From: an uncultured Alphaproteobacteria bacterium
GTDB lineage: Bacteria > Pseudomonadota > Alphaproteobacteria > Rhodobacterales > Rhodobacteraceae
Length of the DNA: 64,000 bases
Reading direction: 5' to 3'
Assembly (NCBI GenBank): GCA_902537215.1
Contig: CACBAM010000001.1
Coordinates: 1-64,000 of the forward strand
Position 1 is the stretch's first letter; each line of letters begins with the position of its first letter. Below, piece after piece: positions 44,632 through 53,375 of this stretch. The position numbers and the translations under genes were made by a program. A model generated the notes under the pieces. That model did not search any database. It had not been told where the DNA came from and saw only the letters and a list, made by a program, of their open reading frames with translations.

Positions 44632-45252
44632 ATGAAAAAAGATAATTTTAAACAATTTTACAAAGAGTTTCCAAGTAATCCAGACGCCAGGGTTAAAGCT
44701 TTGAAGTCGATCTTAGAAAAAGAAGGACTGATTGATCAAAAAGCATTGGATGAAATTCTCGATACCTATCAGAATAAGGTAGGGCCCTTAAATGGTGCAA
44801 AAATAGTTGCCAAAGCATGGACAAACAAAAAGTTTAAAGAGGATCTAATAAATAATACAGATCAGGTGTTAAAGGATATGGATCTTAATGGTCGTCAAGG
44901 TGAACATGTTGTGGTGGTAGAGAATACTGAGACAGTCCATAATCTTATAGTCTGTACCCTTTGTAGTTGTTATCCGTGGCCGTTGTTGGGGTTGCCACCT
45001 AGCTGGTATAAATCTGATGCCTACCGAAGTCGAGCAGTGAGAGAACCCAGGGCAGTTTTAAGCGACTTTAATGTCAAACTTCCAATATCAAAAAAAGTTA
45101 AAGTTTGGGACTCGACTTCAGAGATACGGTATCTTGTTCTACCACAACAGCCACCTGATTCTAAGGAATTTAGTGAAAATGAATTAGTGAGTTGGGTTAC
45201 ACGTGATAGTATGATAGGGACAGGCTTTCCAAAGCCTCCAACAGGTGAATAA
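44632..45252 (+). CDS. nthA: Nitrile hydratase alpha subunit, cobalt type
   Basis: 206 residues. The metal-binding claw is V-C-T-L-C-S-C at 107-113; threonine in the third position marks the cobalt type (iron enzymes have serine). The three cysteines ligate the metal, two of them normally oxidised. LLGLPPSWYKSDAYRSRAVREPR follows as in the family. Converts nitriles to amides with the beta subunit. Overlaps nthB by one base (TAATG). Confidence 0.95.
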   Translation: MKKDNFKQFYKEFPSNPDARVKALKSILEKEGLIDQKALDEILDTYQNKVGPLNGAKIVAKAWTNKKFKEDLINNTDQVLKDMDLNGRQGEHVVVVENTETVHNLIVCTLCSCYPWPLLGLPPSWYKSDAYRSRAVREPRAVLSDFNVKLPISKKVKVWDSTSEIRYLVLPQQPPDSKEFSENELVSWVTRDSMIGTGFPKPPTGE

Positions 45253-45920
45253 TGTCTAAGGCACATGATATGGGTGGTCGGATTGACTCCCGAAGAATTG
45301 ATATCACGTCAAATGACGTAAAATTTAAGGCAGATTGGGAAAAGGAAGTTTTCGCTATAACTTTAGCGCTGGGTTTTTCAAGTTTATGGAATTTGGATAG
45401 GTCTCGGTATGCACGTGAGTCTTTGGAGCCAAAAGACTATCTACAATTTGGTTATTTTGAAAAATGGCTTGCTGGTCTAATCAATCTATTGGGTGAAAAC
45501 GGTATTATAAAAGGTGGGACAGAAAGTGAAGACAATTCTAAAAAAAGGTCTTTTCGCGTTTTAGAAGCAAAAAATGTAAAAAAATTGTTAAATATGGGGG
45601 GACCAACAAAAAGAGAAAGTACCACAGGGAAAAAATTCAACTTAGGAGAGACAGTTTCCGTAAGAGGTAATAATAGTAATACAAAAGTTGATAAAGGTCA
45701 TACAAGACTACCAGATTATGTAAAGGGAAGAACCGGGAAGGTCATTGCCTATCACGGTAGCCATGTATTTCCAGATACAAACGCTCATTTTTTGGGAGAA
45801 AATCCGGAGGCACTCTACTCAGTAGAATTTAAGGTTCAAGATTTATGGGATAAATATGAGTATTTTGAGGACACAGTAGTAGTTGATTTATGGGAAAGCT
45901 ATCTTGAAAAATTCAAGTGA
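45252..45920 (+). CDS. nthB: Nitrile hydratase beta subunit
   Basis: 222 residues. The N-terminal helical part opens AHDMGGRIDSRRID and contains WEKEVFAITLALGFSSLWNLDRSRYARE with YLQFGYFEKWLAGL; the C-terminal SH3-like barrel has VSVRGN, GHTRLPDYVKGRTGKVIAYHG and AHFLGENPEALYSVEF. It forms the heterodimer with NthA and stabilises the cobalt site. Overlaps the accessory gene. Confidence 0.95.
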   Translation: MSKAHDMGGRIDSRRIDITSNDVKFKADWEKEVFAITLALGFSSLWNLDRSRYARESLEPKDYLQFGYFEKWLAGLINLLGENGIIKGGTESEDNSKKRSFRVLEAKNVKKLLNMGGPTKRESTTGKKFNLGETVSVRGNNSNTKVDKGHTRLPDYVKGRTGKVIAYHGSHVFPDTNAHFLGENPEALYSVEFKVQDLWDKYEYFEDTVVVDLWESYLEKFK

Positions 45921-46221
45921 TAAACCAATACCATTACCTAATGGCAGCGAAGTTTTTTCCGTACCATGGCATTGTGAATTATTTGCACTCACCATTTCTT
46001 TGTATGAAAAAAAGGTTTTCGATTGGGCGCTTTGGACTGCTGAACTGGGTAATAAGCTTAAGGACAAGCCAGTGAGCATGGAAGACGATTTAGATTATTA
46101 TTATGGTTGTTGGCTTGAGGCACTGGAAGAATTGATTTTAAGTAAAGAGATGACTTATAGGGATGATTTCAAAAGAGAAGTTTTGTCTCAAATAAAGCAT
46201 CTCAGAGATGATCACCATTAA
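45904..46221 (+). CDS. Nitrile hydratase accessory/activator protein
   Basis: 105 residues from TTG 45904, preceded by GGGAAAG within the end of nthB; an earlier TTG at 45883 is also possible. VFSVPWHCELFALTISLYEKKVFDWALWTAELG (read in part) and YYYGCWLEALEELILSKEM match the small beta-like activator (P14K/NhlE type) that brings cobalt and helps modify the alpha subunit cysteines. Completes a three-gene cobalt nitrile hydratase set. Confidence 0.9.
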   Translation: MKNSSDKPIPLPNGSEVFSVPWHCELFALTISLYEKKVFDWALWTAELGNKLKDKPVSMEDDLDYYYGCWLEALEELILSKEMTYRDDFKREVLSQIKHLRDDHH

Positions 46222-46228
46222 GATGCAT

Positions 46229-47155
46229 TTATTTTAATTCTTTAATAATACGTTTAACAGTTTCATGAATATCTTTTTCATTGAAAGTTTCTTGATTTAG
46301 TTTCTCATGTATTTTTTGATCAAAGAGGCTCTTTTCTATTTTTTCATAAAGTATTTGACGTACGAACCACAAATAACTTTCTTTGCTTTTCTCTAATTTT
46401 AATCTTTTCTCTAAATAATTTTCAATGTGGGTAATTATTTTAGTATTTTCTTCTCGGTCTTTTTGATTAGTAATCATTATTTTAATATTTTTACCATCGG
46501 GAGCCTGAGCCATGTCAATTATAGATTTTAATTGGTGGAATGTTTGTGCTGATTCTGGTTTGTCGGATTTATTAACTAAGATTAAATCTACTATTTCCAA
46601 AACTCCACCTTTCATCGCCTGGATACTATCTCCGAGTCCTGGGGCCAAAGTAAGAATTGAGAGATCTGCTAGTTTAGTAATATCTGATTCAGATTGCCCA
46701 ACCCCAACAGTCTCAACAAAAATAAAATCGAAGTCAAAAGTGGCCATCACCAGTGATAAAAGAAAACTTTTGTGAGATATTCCACCTAATGCACCATCCG
46801 ACGATAATGACCTTATAAAGACATTATCATCTGAAGAATGCTGTTCCATTCTAGTCCTATCACCAAGAAGCGAGCCGCCAGAAATTAAGCTGCTCGGGTC
46901 GACAGCAATCACGCCAATTTTCTTTTCTTTCGATCTAAGAATACTTATGAAGCTATTTATCAAACTCGATTTGCCTGCCCCAGGGAATCCAGTTACGCCA
47001 ATTATTGGCGTTGTGCGCTCTGCTTTATTATAAAGCTTCAAGACCAATTTTATAGGATTGTCACTGGTCTCTACATGGGTTAAGAATTTTGATAAAGCTA
47101 GCCTGTCGCCTGCTTTGAGGTCTTCTATTGTTTGTTCTAACTCCATTGATTTCAT
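46229..47155 (-). CDS. meaB: MeaB/ArgK-type G3E P-loop GTPase
   Basis: 308 residues. Walker A GFPGAGKSS (about 56-64), DPSSLISGGSLLGDRTRM, FIFVETVGVGQSESDI (Walker B/switch) and NKSDKPESA for guanine specificity are diagnostic for the LAO/AO-transport or MeaB group. These GTPases protect and reload adenosylcobalamin in methylmalonyl-CoA mutase or related mutases. No mutase gene is in the window, so the client is unidentified. The last gene of a minus-strand set with a nitroreductase, CaiB-like protein and acyl-CoA dehydrogenase. Confidence 0.88.
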   Translation of the reverse strand: MKSMELEQTIEDLKAGDRLALSKFLTHVETSDNPIKLVLKLYNKAERTTPIIGVTGFPGAGKSSLINSFISILRSKEKKIGVIAVDPSSLISGGSLLGDRTRMEQHSSDDNVFIRSLSSDGALGGISHKSFLLSLVMATFDFDFIFVETVGVGQSESDITKLADLSILTLAPGLGDSIQAMKGGVLEIVDLILVNKSDKPESAQTFHQLKSIIDMAQAPDGKNIKIMITNQKDREENTKIITHIENYLEKRLKLEKSKESYLWFVRQILYEKIEKSLFDQKIHEKLNQETFNEKDIHETVKRIIKELK

Positions 47156-47178
47156 AATTAGGTTATTATTTTATTACA

Positions 47179-47856
47179 TCACTTTTCAAAGCCATAAAAT
47201 GTAGTAAAATTGTCGACTGCTTCACGGTCGGTTCTCCATGAGTTAATAGGATGATTTTCATTAGCATACCCGATACCCATTCCGCAAAAGAGCATAAATC
47301 TGTTATCTACAACAAGGTGTTTGTTTACAGTGGAATGCCACATCGCCCATGCCTCTTGAGCACAACTATGTAAGCCTTTCTCTCTTGCTATTAACATAAT
47401 AGTTTGCAGAAACATTCCAACATCTGACCATTGGGGAGGTCCCATCTTTCTGTCGATGTAAACAAATAGCCCGACAGGGGCACCAAAAAAGCGTAAATTT
47501 TTAGCCAATTGGTTTAACCGTGCGCCCTTATCTTCCCTTGGTATATTTATGCTTTTGTATAAATCTTCGCCACACTTAAAGCGTCGACTTCTATAAGGTT
47601 CCCAAAGGTTTGGTGGATATACGTCATATTCCGTTTTTTCCCCCATTGGCATATCTGTGATTTTAGATTGAATATCTGAAACTATCTGATCGAGTTTCTT
47701 TCCTGATATCGCATGAATATGCCATGGCTGAAGGTTGCCCCCCGATGGAGCTTGTTTAGCGACGTCTAAAATTTCCTTGATTAATCCCTTGGAAACAGGC
47801 TTCTCAGTAAATGCTCTGCAAGAAAATCGTGATTTTACAGCTTCTGAAACATACAT
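47179..47856 (-). CDS. Nitroreductase family protein
   Basis: 225 residues from the ATG at 47856; a GTG four codons upstream overlaps the CaiB-like gene's stop. SRFSCRAFTEKPVSKGLIKEIL and AKQAPSGGNLQPWHIHAISG form the FMN-binding start, GMFLQTIMLIAREKGLHSCAQEAWAMW the middle, and the end has CGMGIGYANENHPINSWRTDRE. An FMN-dependent NAD(P)H oxidoreductase; natural substrate not predictable. Translation is coupled to the upstream gene. Confidence 0.9.
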   Translation of the reverse strand: MYVSEAVKSRFSCRAFTEKPVSKGLIKEILDVAKQAPSGGNLQPWHIHAISGKKLDQIVSDIQSKITDMPMGEKTEYDVYPPNLWEPYRSRRFKCGEDLYKSINIPREDKGARLNQLAKNLRFFGAPVGLFVYIDRKMGPPQWSDVGMFLQTIMLIAREKGLHSCAQEAWAMWHSTVNKHLVVDNRFMLFCGMGIGYANENHPINSWRTDREAVDNFTTFYGFEK

Positions 47857-47857
47857 T

Positions 47858-48967
47858 TTAATTAACACTCCACTGCCTAAACAACTCGGCTGCAGTCAAT
47901 TTAATTTTATGCTTATCTGTAATCTTTGGTGCTGGAGTTACTGATAGATCAGGCGCTGGTTTTGGCTGAATAATATTAAAAGCCTTAGGAAAAATTTCCC
48001 GGTATTTATTATGAGGATCAACAAAAGCTTCCTCAAAGTTTAAAACAGGAGCAACGCATGCGTCTGTCCCATAGTAAATCTCCTCCCACTCTCTCATAGT
48101 TTTTGTCTTGATAATTTCTTGAAATATATCTTTCAGCTTTGGCCAATTAGACTTATCTGTTCTGTTTGGAAGTTCATCAAGCTTTAAATCAAGTTTTGTA
48201 ATAAACTCTAGGTAAAACTTATCTTCAATAGCACCAACTGAAATATGCCGACTATCAGAAGTTTTATAAGTTGTGTAAAAAGGCGCACCTCCATCAAGAA
48301 GATTACTATCTCGTCTATCTTCCCATTGTTTAAAATTAAACATAGAGTACATCATTGCCATCAAATTGGCAGTTCCGTCCACGATGGACCCATCGACTAC
48401 TTGACCCTGACCAGTCTGCTTTGCATGTAAAACGGCACATAGGATTCCAAAAACTAAATACATTGAACCCGCAGCAAAATCCCCCAAAAGGTTCAGTGGA
48501 GCTATTGGAGTGTCTTTGGTTCCGACGGCGTGAAGTGCGCCAGATATAGAAATATAATTAATATCGTGACCTGCCGTATTACTGAGAGGTCCTTTTTGAC
48601 CCCATCCTGTCATTCTTCCATAAACAAGCTTTTTGTTTGTTGAAAGCACTTCTGAAGGCCCTAGGCCCAATCTTTCCATAACGCCTGGTCGGAACCCTTC
48701 TATTAATATGTCAGAATGGGTTACAATTTTCTTCGCAATAGCGATGTCTTTTACATCCTTAAGATCAAGCTCTATATAAGATCTATTCCTAATAACAACA
48801 TCAGTAAATTGATTGGCAGCCTGGGTACCAGTTTTTCTAGCAATTCTAATTACATTAGCACCCATATCTGCTAACTGCATAGCAGAAAATGGAGTTGGTC
48901 CAAGCCCATCGAATTCAACAACTTTTAACCCGGATAAAGGTCCGCCAGTGTTGTTCTGATCCGCCAT
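47858..48967 (-). CDS. CaiB/BaiF family CoA protein, alpha-methylacyl-CoA racemase type
   Basis: 369 residues. GLKVVEFDGLGPTPFSAMQLADMGANVIRI opens the family fold (read in part). The residues used by alpha-methylacyl-CoA racemase for proton transfer are in register: H134 in TAGHDINYI and D163 in LLGDFAAGS, 29 apart. LLDGGAPFYTTYKTSDSRHISVGAIE is typical of racemases. It would epimerise 2-methyl branched acyl-CoA esters prior to beta-oxidation, which fits the acyl-CoA dehydrogenase gene six bases upstream. Confidence 0.88.
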   Translation of the reverse strand: MADQNNTGGPLSGLKVVEFDGLGPTPFSAMQLADMGANVIRIARKTGTQAANQFTDVVIRNRSYIELDLKDVKDIAIAKKIVTHSDILIEGFRPGVMERLGLGPSEVLSTNKKLVYGRMTGWGQKGPLSNTAGHDINYISISGALHAVGTKDTPIAPLNLLGDFAAGSMYLVFGILCAVLHAKQTGQGQVVDGSIVDGTANLMAMMYSMFNFKQWEDRRDSNLLDGGAPFYTTYKTSDSRHISVGAIEDKFYLEFITKLDLKLDELPNRTDKSNWPKLKDIFQEIIKTKTMREWEEIYYGTDACVAPVLNFEEAFVDPHNKYREIFPKAFNIIQPKPAPDLSVTPAPKITDKHKIKLTAAELFRQWSVN

Positions 48968-48972
48968 TTTAA

Positions 48973-50136
48973 TTAGTCATCCAACGATCTGGCAATTAAT
49001 TCCTTCATAATCTCATTGGTCCCTCCATAAATAGACTGCACACGGGCATCGGCGTACATTCTAGCGATAGGGTACTCCATTATAAAACCGTATCCGCCAT
49101 GAAGCTGTAAACATCCATCCATAATCTCATTTTGTGTTTGGCTTCCCCAGTATTTTGCCATTGAAGCGGTAGCAGCATCAAGAGAACCTTGTTTAACCCT
49201 ATCGACACAATCATTAATAAAGGACCTAAGAACCTCAGCTTTGGTTTTCATTTCAGCAAGTTGAAAACGAGTGTTTTGAAAATCCATAATTCGTTTATCA
49301 AATGCTTTCCTATCTTTTACATATTTAATTGTCTCTTCGAGCGCAAAGTCTATGTTTCCCAGAGCACCTATCCCAATTGCTAATCTTTCCCACGGCAACT
49401 GTTTCATCAATTGATAAAAACCTTGGCCTTCTTCAGTACCGAGTAAATTTGTTAATGGAACCTTGACATCTTCAAAAAATAATTCACATGTGTCATTACC
49501 TTTTTGACCTAGTTTCTTTAAAGGTTTTCCTCTTGAGAAGCCTTCGAGGTCTTTTGTTTCAACGACTACCAATGATACACCTTTCGATTTTTCATTTTTA
49601 TTTGTCTTTGCCGCTAAAACAATGAGATCCGCTGAGCCCCCATTTGTTATAAATATTTTTGATCCATTAATTCGATATTGATTTCCATCTTTTTCGGCAG
49701 TTGTTTTAATCGCCTGAACATCTGATCCAGTACTGGGTTCTGTCATGGCAAGAGAAGCAACGTATTCACCAGTTGAAAGTTTAGGAAGCCATCTTTTTTT
49801 CTGTTCATCGGTACCATACGCGTTGATGTAATGAACAACTATTGATTGAATAGCATATCCCCAGCTACCGGAGTCACCTGCTGTTCTTCCAAGCTCATAT
49901 AAAGTGATAGCATCAAAGCCTAAGTCACCGCCGAAGCCACCAAACTCTTCGGGTATTGAGCTTCCTAAAATTCCAGCATCTCCTGCTTTATTCCATAAGC
50001 TCCTGTCGACTTGTTGTTTTTTACCCCACTCATCCAGATTGGGCCTTACTTCGTCTATAAAAAATTTCTTTACACTGTCTGTAAATAATTGGTGTTCTTC
50101 CATTTGCCATTTAGAAGTCGGGGTAAATAATGTCAT
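48973..50136 (-). CDS. Acyl-CoA dehydrogenase
   Basis: 387 residues with the three family blocks: helical N-domain, beta domain with YVASLAMTEPSTGSDVQAIKT and ITNGG, and C-terminal four-helix bundle with QLHGGYGFIMEYPIARMYADARVQSIYGG. The usual catalytic Glu of YEGTNEI is replaced by Gly (YGGTNEI); instead E250 in LPWERLAIG occupies the helix-G position used by isovaleryl-CoA and long-chain dehydrogenases. That points to branched or bulky acyl-CoA substrates, in agreement with the racemase-type neighbour. Confidence 0.92.
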   Translation of the reverse strand: MTLFTPTSKWQMEEHQLFTDSVKKFFIDEVRPNLDEWGKKQQVDRSLWNKAGDAGILGSSIPEEFGGFGGDLGFDAITLYELGRTAGDSGSWGYAIQSIVVHYINAYGTDEQKKRWLPKLSTGEYVASLAMTEPSTGSDVQAIKTTAEKDGNQYRINGSKIFITNGGSADLIVLAAKTNKNEKSKGVSLVVVETKDLEGFSRGKPLKKLGQKGNDTCELFFEDVKVPLTNLLGTEEGQGFYQLMKQLPWERLAIGIGALGNIDFALEETIKYVKDRKAFDKRIMDFQNTRFQLAEMKTKAEVLRSFINDCVDRVKQGSLDAATASMAKYWGSQTQNEIMDGCLQLHGGYGFIMEYPIARMYADARVQSIYGGTNEIMKELIARSLDD

Positions 50137-50254
50137 AAAAGTTCCTCAAAATAATTAATATACAAAAATGCTACTACAAAAAATCTTTGTAAACATCTAA
50201 ATTTTGAACTTTTTTGTAGATATTTGAGGTTTTCTCCTCCAACATATTCTCATA

Positions 50255-51256
50255 ATGGCACCAATAGTGAGATATGCTTCTTTTTTTGTGATTTCAATAT
50301 TTATTTTATGCCTGGCCGTGGGCGAATTTATACTGTGGCAAGCGTTACCGGTTTCATGCTCAAACCATGAAAAAATAGAAACGAATAATCCTGTAAAGTT
50401 TGTCACGAATGCAAAAGGCCAAGGACCATTCAGAGGTGAGAGATGGTCACAACTAGTGGATATGGACCTTTCTCAATGGTACCTAAAAAATAAAAAGTAC
50501 GAAAGCGTAACAATAAAAAATACAGAAGATAGTATAGATATTAGTTCATGGTGGATACCCGCTGGTGAAGAAAGTGAAAAGCGAACGGTTATTGTTGTGC
50601 ATGGGATAAACGGTTCAAAGAAAGAATTTAACCAGTTAATACCAGCAAATATAATTGCCAATTCTGGACTAAATGTTTTGATGATAGACGTTAGAAACCA
50701 TGGAGAAAGTTCATGTCCAGACGGATGGCACTTTGCAGGAATAAAAGAGTGGAAAGATGTTGATGCGGCGATTGAATATCTTATCGAAAAAAAAGGAATT
50801 CCTGAGAAAAACATCGGAATTCATGCGGTCTCAGGAGGAGGTCTGGGTACTTTCTTTTTGATAAAAAATAGAAAAGATCTTGGAGCATTTTCACTTGATA
50901 GTGGAGTGTTTGATTGGGACTCTATTGTCCAACATGAGTTGGAATACCATGGTGTGCCTGGGTTTACGTGGCAGCTGGCAATTTTTGTAGCTAAATTTCA
51001 CGGTATTTTCTTTGACAAGAATTTGCCAAAAGAAGCGCTTAATGACTTGCAGGAAAGGCCATTGCTAGTTTTTCATGGTACAGAAGACAGTAGAGTGCCC
51101 TTCTTCCACTCCGAGAAATTAGTTGAATATGTGCAGAGTATTAATGGTAAAATAACATTTTTTCCATTAAAAGGAGCAGACCATACAGAAGGTGTATTAT
51201 CACACTCCAAAATTTATGAGGATAACCTTCCTAAATTTTTTAAAACAAATCTTTGA
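50255..51256 (+). CDS. Membrane-anchored alpha/beta hydrolase with an atypical nucleophile elbow
   Basis: 333 residues. An N-terminal hydrophobic helix (about 7-30) anchors or exports it. The hydrolase domain runs from about 85: VIVVHGINGSKKEF (oxyanion region), MIDVRNHGESS, then the elbow HAVSGGGLG with probable nucleophile S193, acid in FHGTEDSRVPF and histidine in KGADHTEG. The elbow reads A-V-S-G-G rather than G-x-S-x-G. Serine hydrolase of unknown substrate, resembling COG1073-type esterases. Confidence 0.8.
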   Translation: MAPIVRYASFFVISIFILCLAVGEFILWQALPVSCSNHEKIETNNPVKFVTNAKGQGPFRGERWSQLVDMDLSQWYLKNKKYESVTIKNTEDSIDISSWWIPAGEESEKRTVIVVHGINGSKKEFNQLIPANIIANSGLNVLMIDVRNHGESSCPDGWHFAGIKEWKDVDAAIEYLIEKKGIPEKNIGIHAVSGGGLGTFFLIKNRKDLGAFSLDSGVFDWDSIVQHELEYHGVPGFTWQLAIFVAKFHGIFFDKNLPKEALNDLQERPLLVFHGTEDSRVPFFHSEKLVEYVQSINGKITFFPLKGADHTEGVLSHSKIYEDNLPKFFKTNL

Positions 51257-51272
51257 TAGGTAGAAATCTAAT

Positions 51273-52280
51273 ATGAACAAAAAAATAATTCTCAAATCAC
51301 GACCAGAAAAAGAACCTTTAAAAGAAAATTTTCAAATTGTTGAAGGGGATTTAAAACCGGTTCAACCTGGTCAAGTCCAATTAAAGTCAATTTATTTATC
51401 TTTAGATCCCTACATGCGAGGAAGAATGAACGCCGGGCGGAGCTATGCTAAGCCAGTAGAACTAGGAACTGTAATGGAGGGAGAAGCCGTTTCACAGGTA
51501 ATAGAAAGTAATAGTGATAAGTTTATAAAAGGTGACATTGTTATTGGTAGAACTGGATGGCAAACGATGCCATTAGTTTCGGATAAAACTATAGAAAGAG
51601 TATATAACCCCGATCTTCCTTTAAGTCTAGCACTAGGAACATTGGGAATGCCAGGTAGAACTGCTTACATTGGAATGATGAATATTGGGAATCCAAAAGA
51701 GGGAGAAACATTAGTAGTATCTGCGGCTTCAGGAGCTGTTGGATCTGTCGTAGGACAAATTGGAAAAATTTATGGCTGCAATGTAATAGGCGTGGTAGGT
51801 AATGAAGAAAAATCGGATTACGTTAAAGATGAATTAGGCTTTGATGATTGTCTAAATTACAAAGATGATAATTTCGAAAAAAAACTAGGCGAAATTTGCA
51901 AAGATGGGGTTGATATATATTGGGAAAATGTTGGAGGGAAAACGTTCAACGCTGTTTACCCGCATCTCCGGGATTTTGCAAGAATTCCAGTTTGTGGTGT
52001 AATCTCAATGTATAATAATCAAAGCCAGCAATTAGAGAAAGATCGTCTGCCAATGCTTTTTAGAAATGTTCTAACTTGGCGCTTGAGAATACAAGGGTTT
52101 ATTGTAAGAGAATTTCCTGAGCAACAAGAAGAAGCAATGCAGCATTTAGAAAAGTGGTATTTGGAAGGGAAGCTAAAATACAGAGAGGATATAGTAGAAG
52201 GCTTGGATAATATGGTTGAAGCGTTTCAAGGTCTTTTAAGGGGTGATAATTTCGGAAAGTTATTAGTAAAAGTAAACTAG
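51273..52280 (+). CDS. NADP-dependent MDR-family oxidoreductase (PTGR/CurA-like)
   Basis: 335 residues of the zinc-free medium-chain dehydrogenase/reductase family: LKSIYLSLDPYMRGRMNAG is the diagnostic substrate-domain block, VVSAASGAVGSVVGQIGKIYGC the NADPH-binding Rossmann turn, and YWENVGGKTFNAVYPHL the following strand. Relatives reduce 2-alkenal or prostaglandin-type double bonds. It follows the hydrolase gene by 16 bases and precedes a methyltransferase by 30; a three-gene unit is likely. Confidence 0.92.
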   Translation: MNKKIILKSRPEKEPLKENFQIVEGDLKPVQPGQVQLKSIYLSLDPYMRGRMNAGRSYAKPVELGTVMEGEAVSQVIESNSDKFIKGDIVIGRTGWQTMPLVSDKTIERVYNPDLPLSLALGTLGMPGRTAYIGMMNIGNPKEGETLVVSAASGAVGSVVGQIGKIYGCNVIGVVGNEEKSDYVKDELGFDDCLNYKDDNFEKKLGEICKDGVDIYWENVGGKTFNAVYPHLRDFARIPVCGVISMYNNQSQQLEKDRLPMLFRNVLTWRLRIQGFIVREFPEQQEEAMQHLEKWYLEGKLKYREDIVEGLDNMVEAFQGLLRGDNFGKLLVKVN

Positions 52281-52310
52281 AAAACGGGCGCAATTAAAGA
52301 GGAGACTGAT

Positions 52311-53375
52311 ATGTCAGATACAAATTTGGATATTGAAAAACTAAAAAACCTCCAGTTCAAAATAATGAAAGATGTTGCAGCATCAGCGTTAATCCCGCTT
52401 ATGCGAATAGGAGATCAGTTAGGACTCTTCCAAAAACTTTCAGAATTAGGGCCTATAAATTCAAAAAAATTTGCCGAAGAAGCTAGAGTTGATGAGCGGT
52501 ATTTGAGAGAATGGCTATATGCGCTATCGGCTACTGACTTTGTCTCTTATGATGGAGCAAAAGAAGAATTTTCATTGTCACCTGAACAAAGAGCAGTTTT
52601 TGCTGATGAAGAAGGGCCAGCAAACATGATGGGAGCATATGAAGTTTTGGCCGGACAAGTTTATGCTGAGGAGAAAGTGATAGACGCTTTTAAAACAGGA
52701 GCAGGTGTAGCTTATGAAAATGCATGCCCTCTTTGTTTTACTGGAACTGCTAGATTTTTCAAACCATCTTATCAGGTAAATCTTATAAAAAAATGGCTTC
52801 CAATGATTGATGGTTTTGAGGAAAAAATGAATTTGGGAGGAAGTTTTGCTGATGTGGGCTGTGGCCATGGGTTGTCTACTTTGATGGTGGCACAAGCGTT
52901 TCCAGAGGCAAGTGTCTTTGGCTTTGATTTTCATGAACCATCAATAATTGAGGCAAAAAAACTAGCTGACAATGCTGGAAGTTCAGAGAAAATTAGTTAT
53001 GAGATAGCTGACGCTAAAAGCTACTCAGGCAATTACGATTATATCGCTTTTTTTGATTGCCTTCATGATATGGGTGATCCTGTGGGGGCAGCAAAATATG
53101 CCTACGATCGCTTAAACGATGACGGAGCTGTAATTCTCATTGAGCCAACAGCAAATGACAAGCCAGAGGAGAATTTCAATATATATGGACAGATGTATTA
53201 TTCATTTTCAACTATGGGATGTATCCCGGTTTCCAAATCTCAGGAGGTAGGCTTAGCCTTAGGTGCTCAAGCTGGACCCGCCAAACTAATAAAGGTATTA
53301 GAAAAGGCAGGCTTTAGGGACTGCAAGATAGTCAAAAAAAATGCAACGAATATGGTATTAGAAGCGAGAAAATAA
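52311..53375 (+). CDS. Class I SAM-dependent methyltransferase with N-terminal winged-helix dimerisation domain
   Basis: 354 residues. The first 90 form a winged-helix-like domain (ALIPLMRIGDQLGLFQKLSE...EARVDERYLREWLYALSATDF) as in O-methyltransferases and Rv1405-type proteins. The SAM motif I is SFADVGCGHGLSTLMVAQAFPEA, with GFDF at the acidic strand and FFDCLHDMGDP as motif IV. Substrate unknown. Ribosome binding site GGAGA before the ATG. The 3' end overlaps the convergent MFS gene by 18 bases. Confidence 0.88.
   Translation: MSDTNLDIEKLKNLQFKIMKDVAASALIPLMRIGDQLGLFQKLSELGPINSKKFAEEARVDERYLREWLYALSATDFVSYDGAKEEFSLSPEQRAVFADEEGPANMMGAYEVLAGQVYAEEKVIDAFKTGAGVAYENACPLCFTGTARFFKPSYQVNLIKKWLPMIDGFEEKMNLGGSFADVGCGHGLSTLMVAQAFPEASVFGFDFHEPSIIEAKKLADNAGSSEKISYEIADAKSYSGNYDYIAFFDCLHDMGDPVGAAKYAYDRLNDDGAVILIEPTANDKPEENFNIYGQMYYSFSTMGCIPVSKSQEVGLALGAQAGPAKLIKVLEKAGFRDCKIVKKNATNMVLEARK

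Noticed and set aside
44632-45252. Iron-type or thiocyanate-hydrolase version of the nitrile hydratase alpha subunit
   Set aside because: The claw has Thr in V-C-T-L-C-S-C, which marks the cobalt type; alpha and beta are separate full genes plus an activator as in nitrile hydratase.
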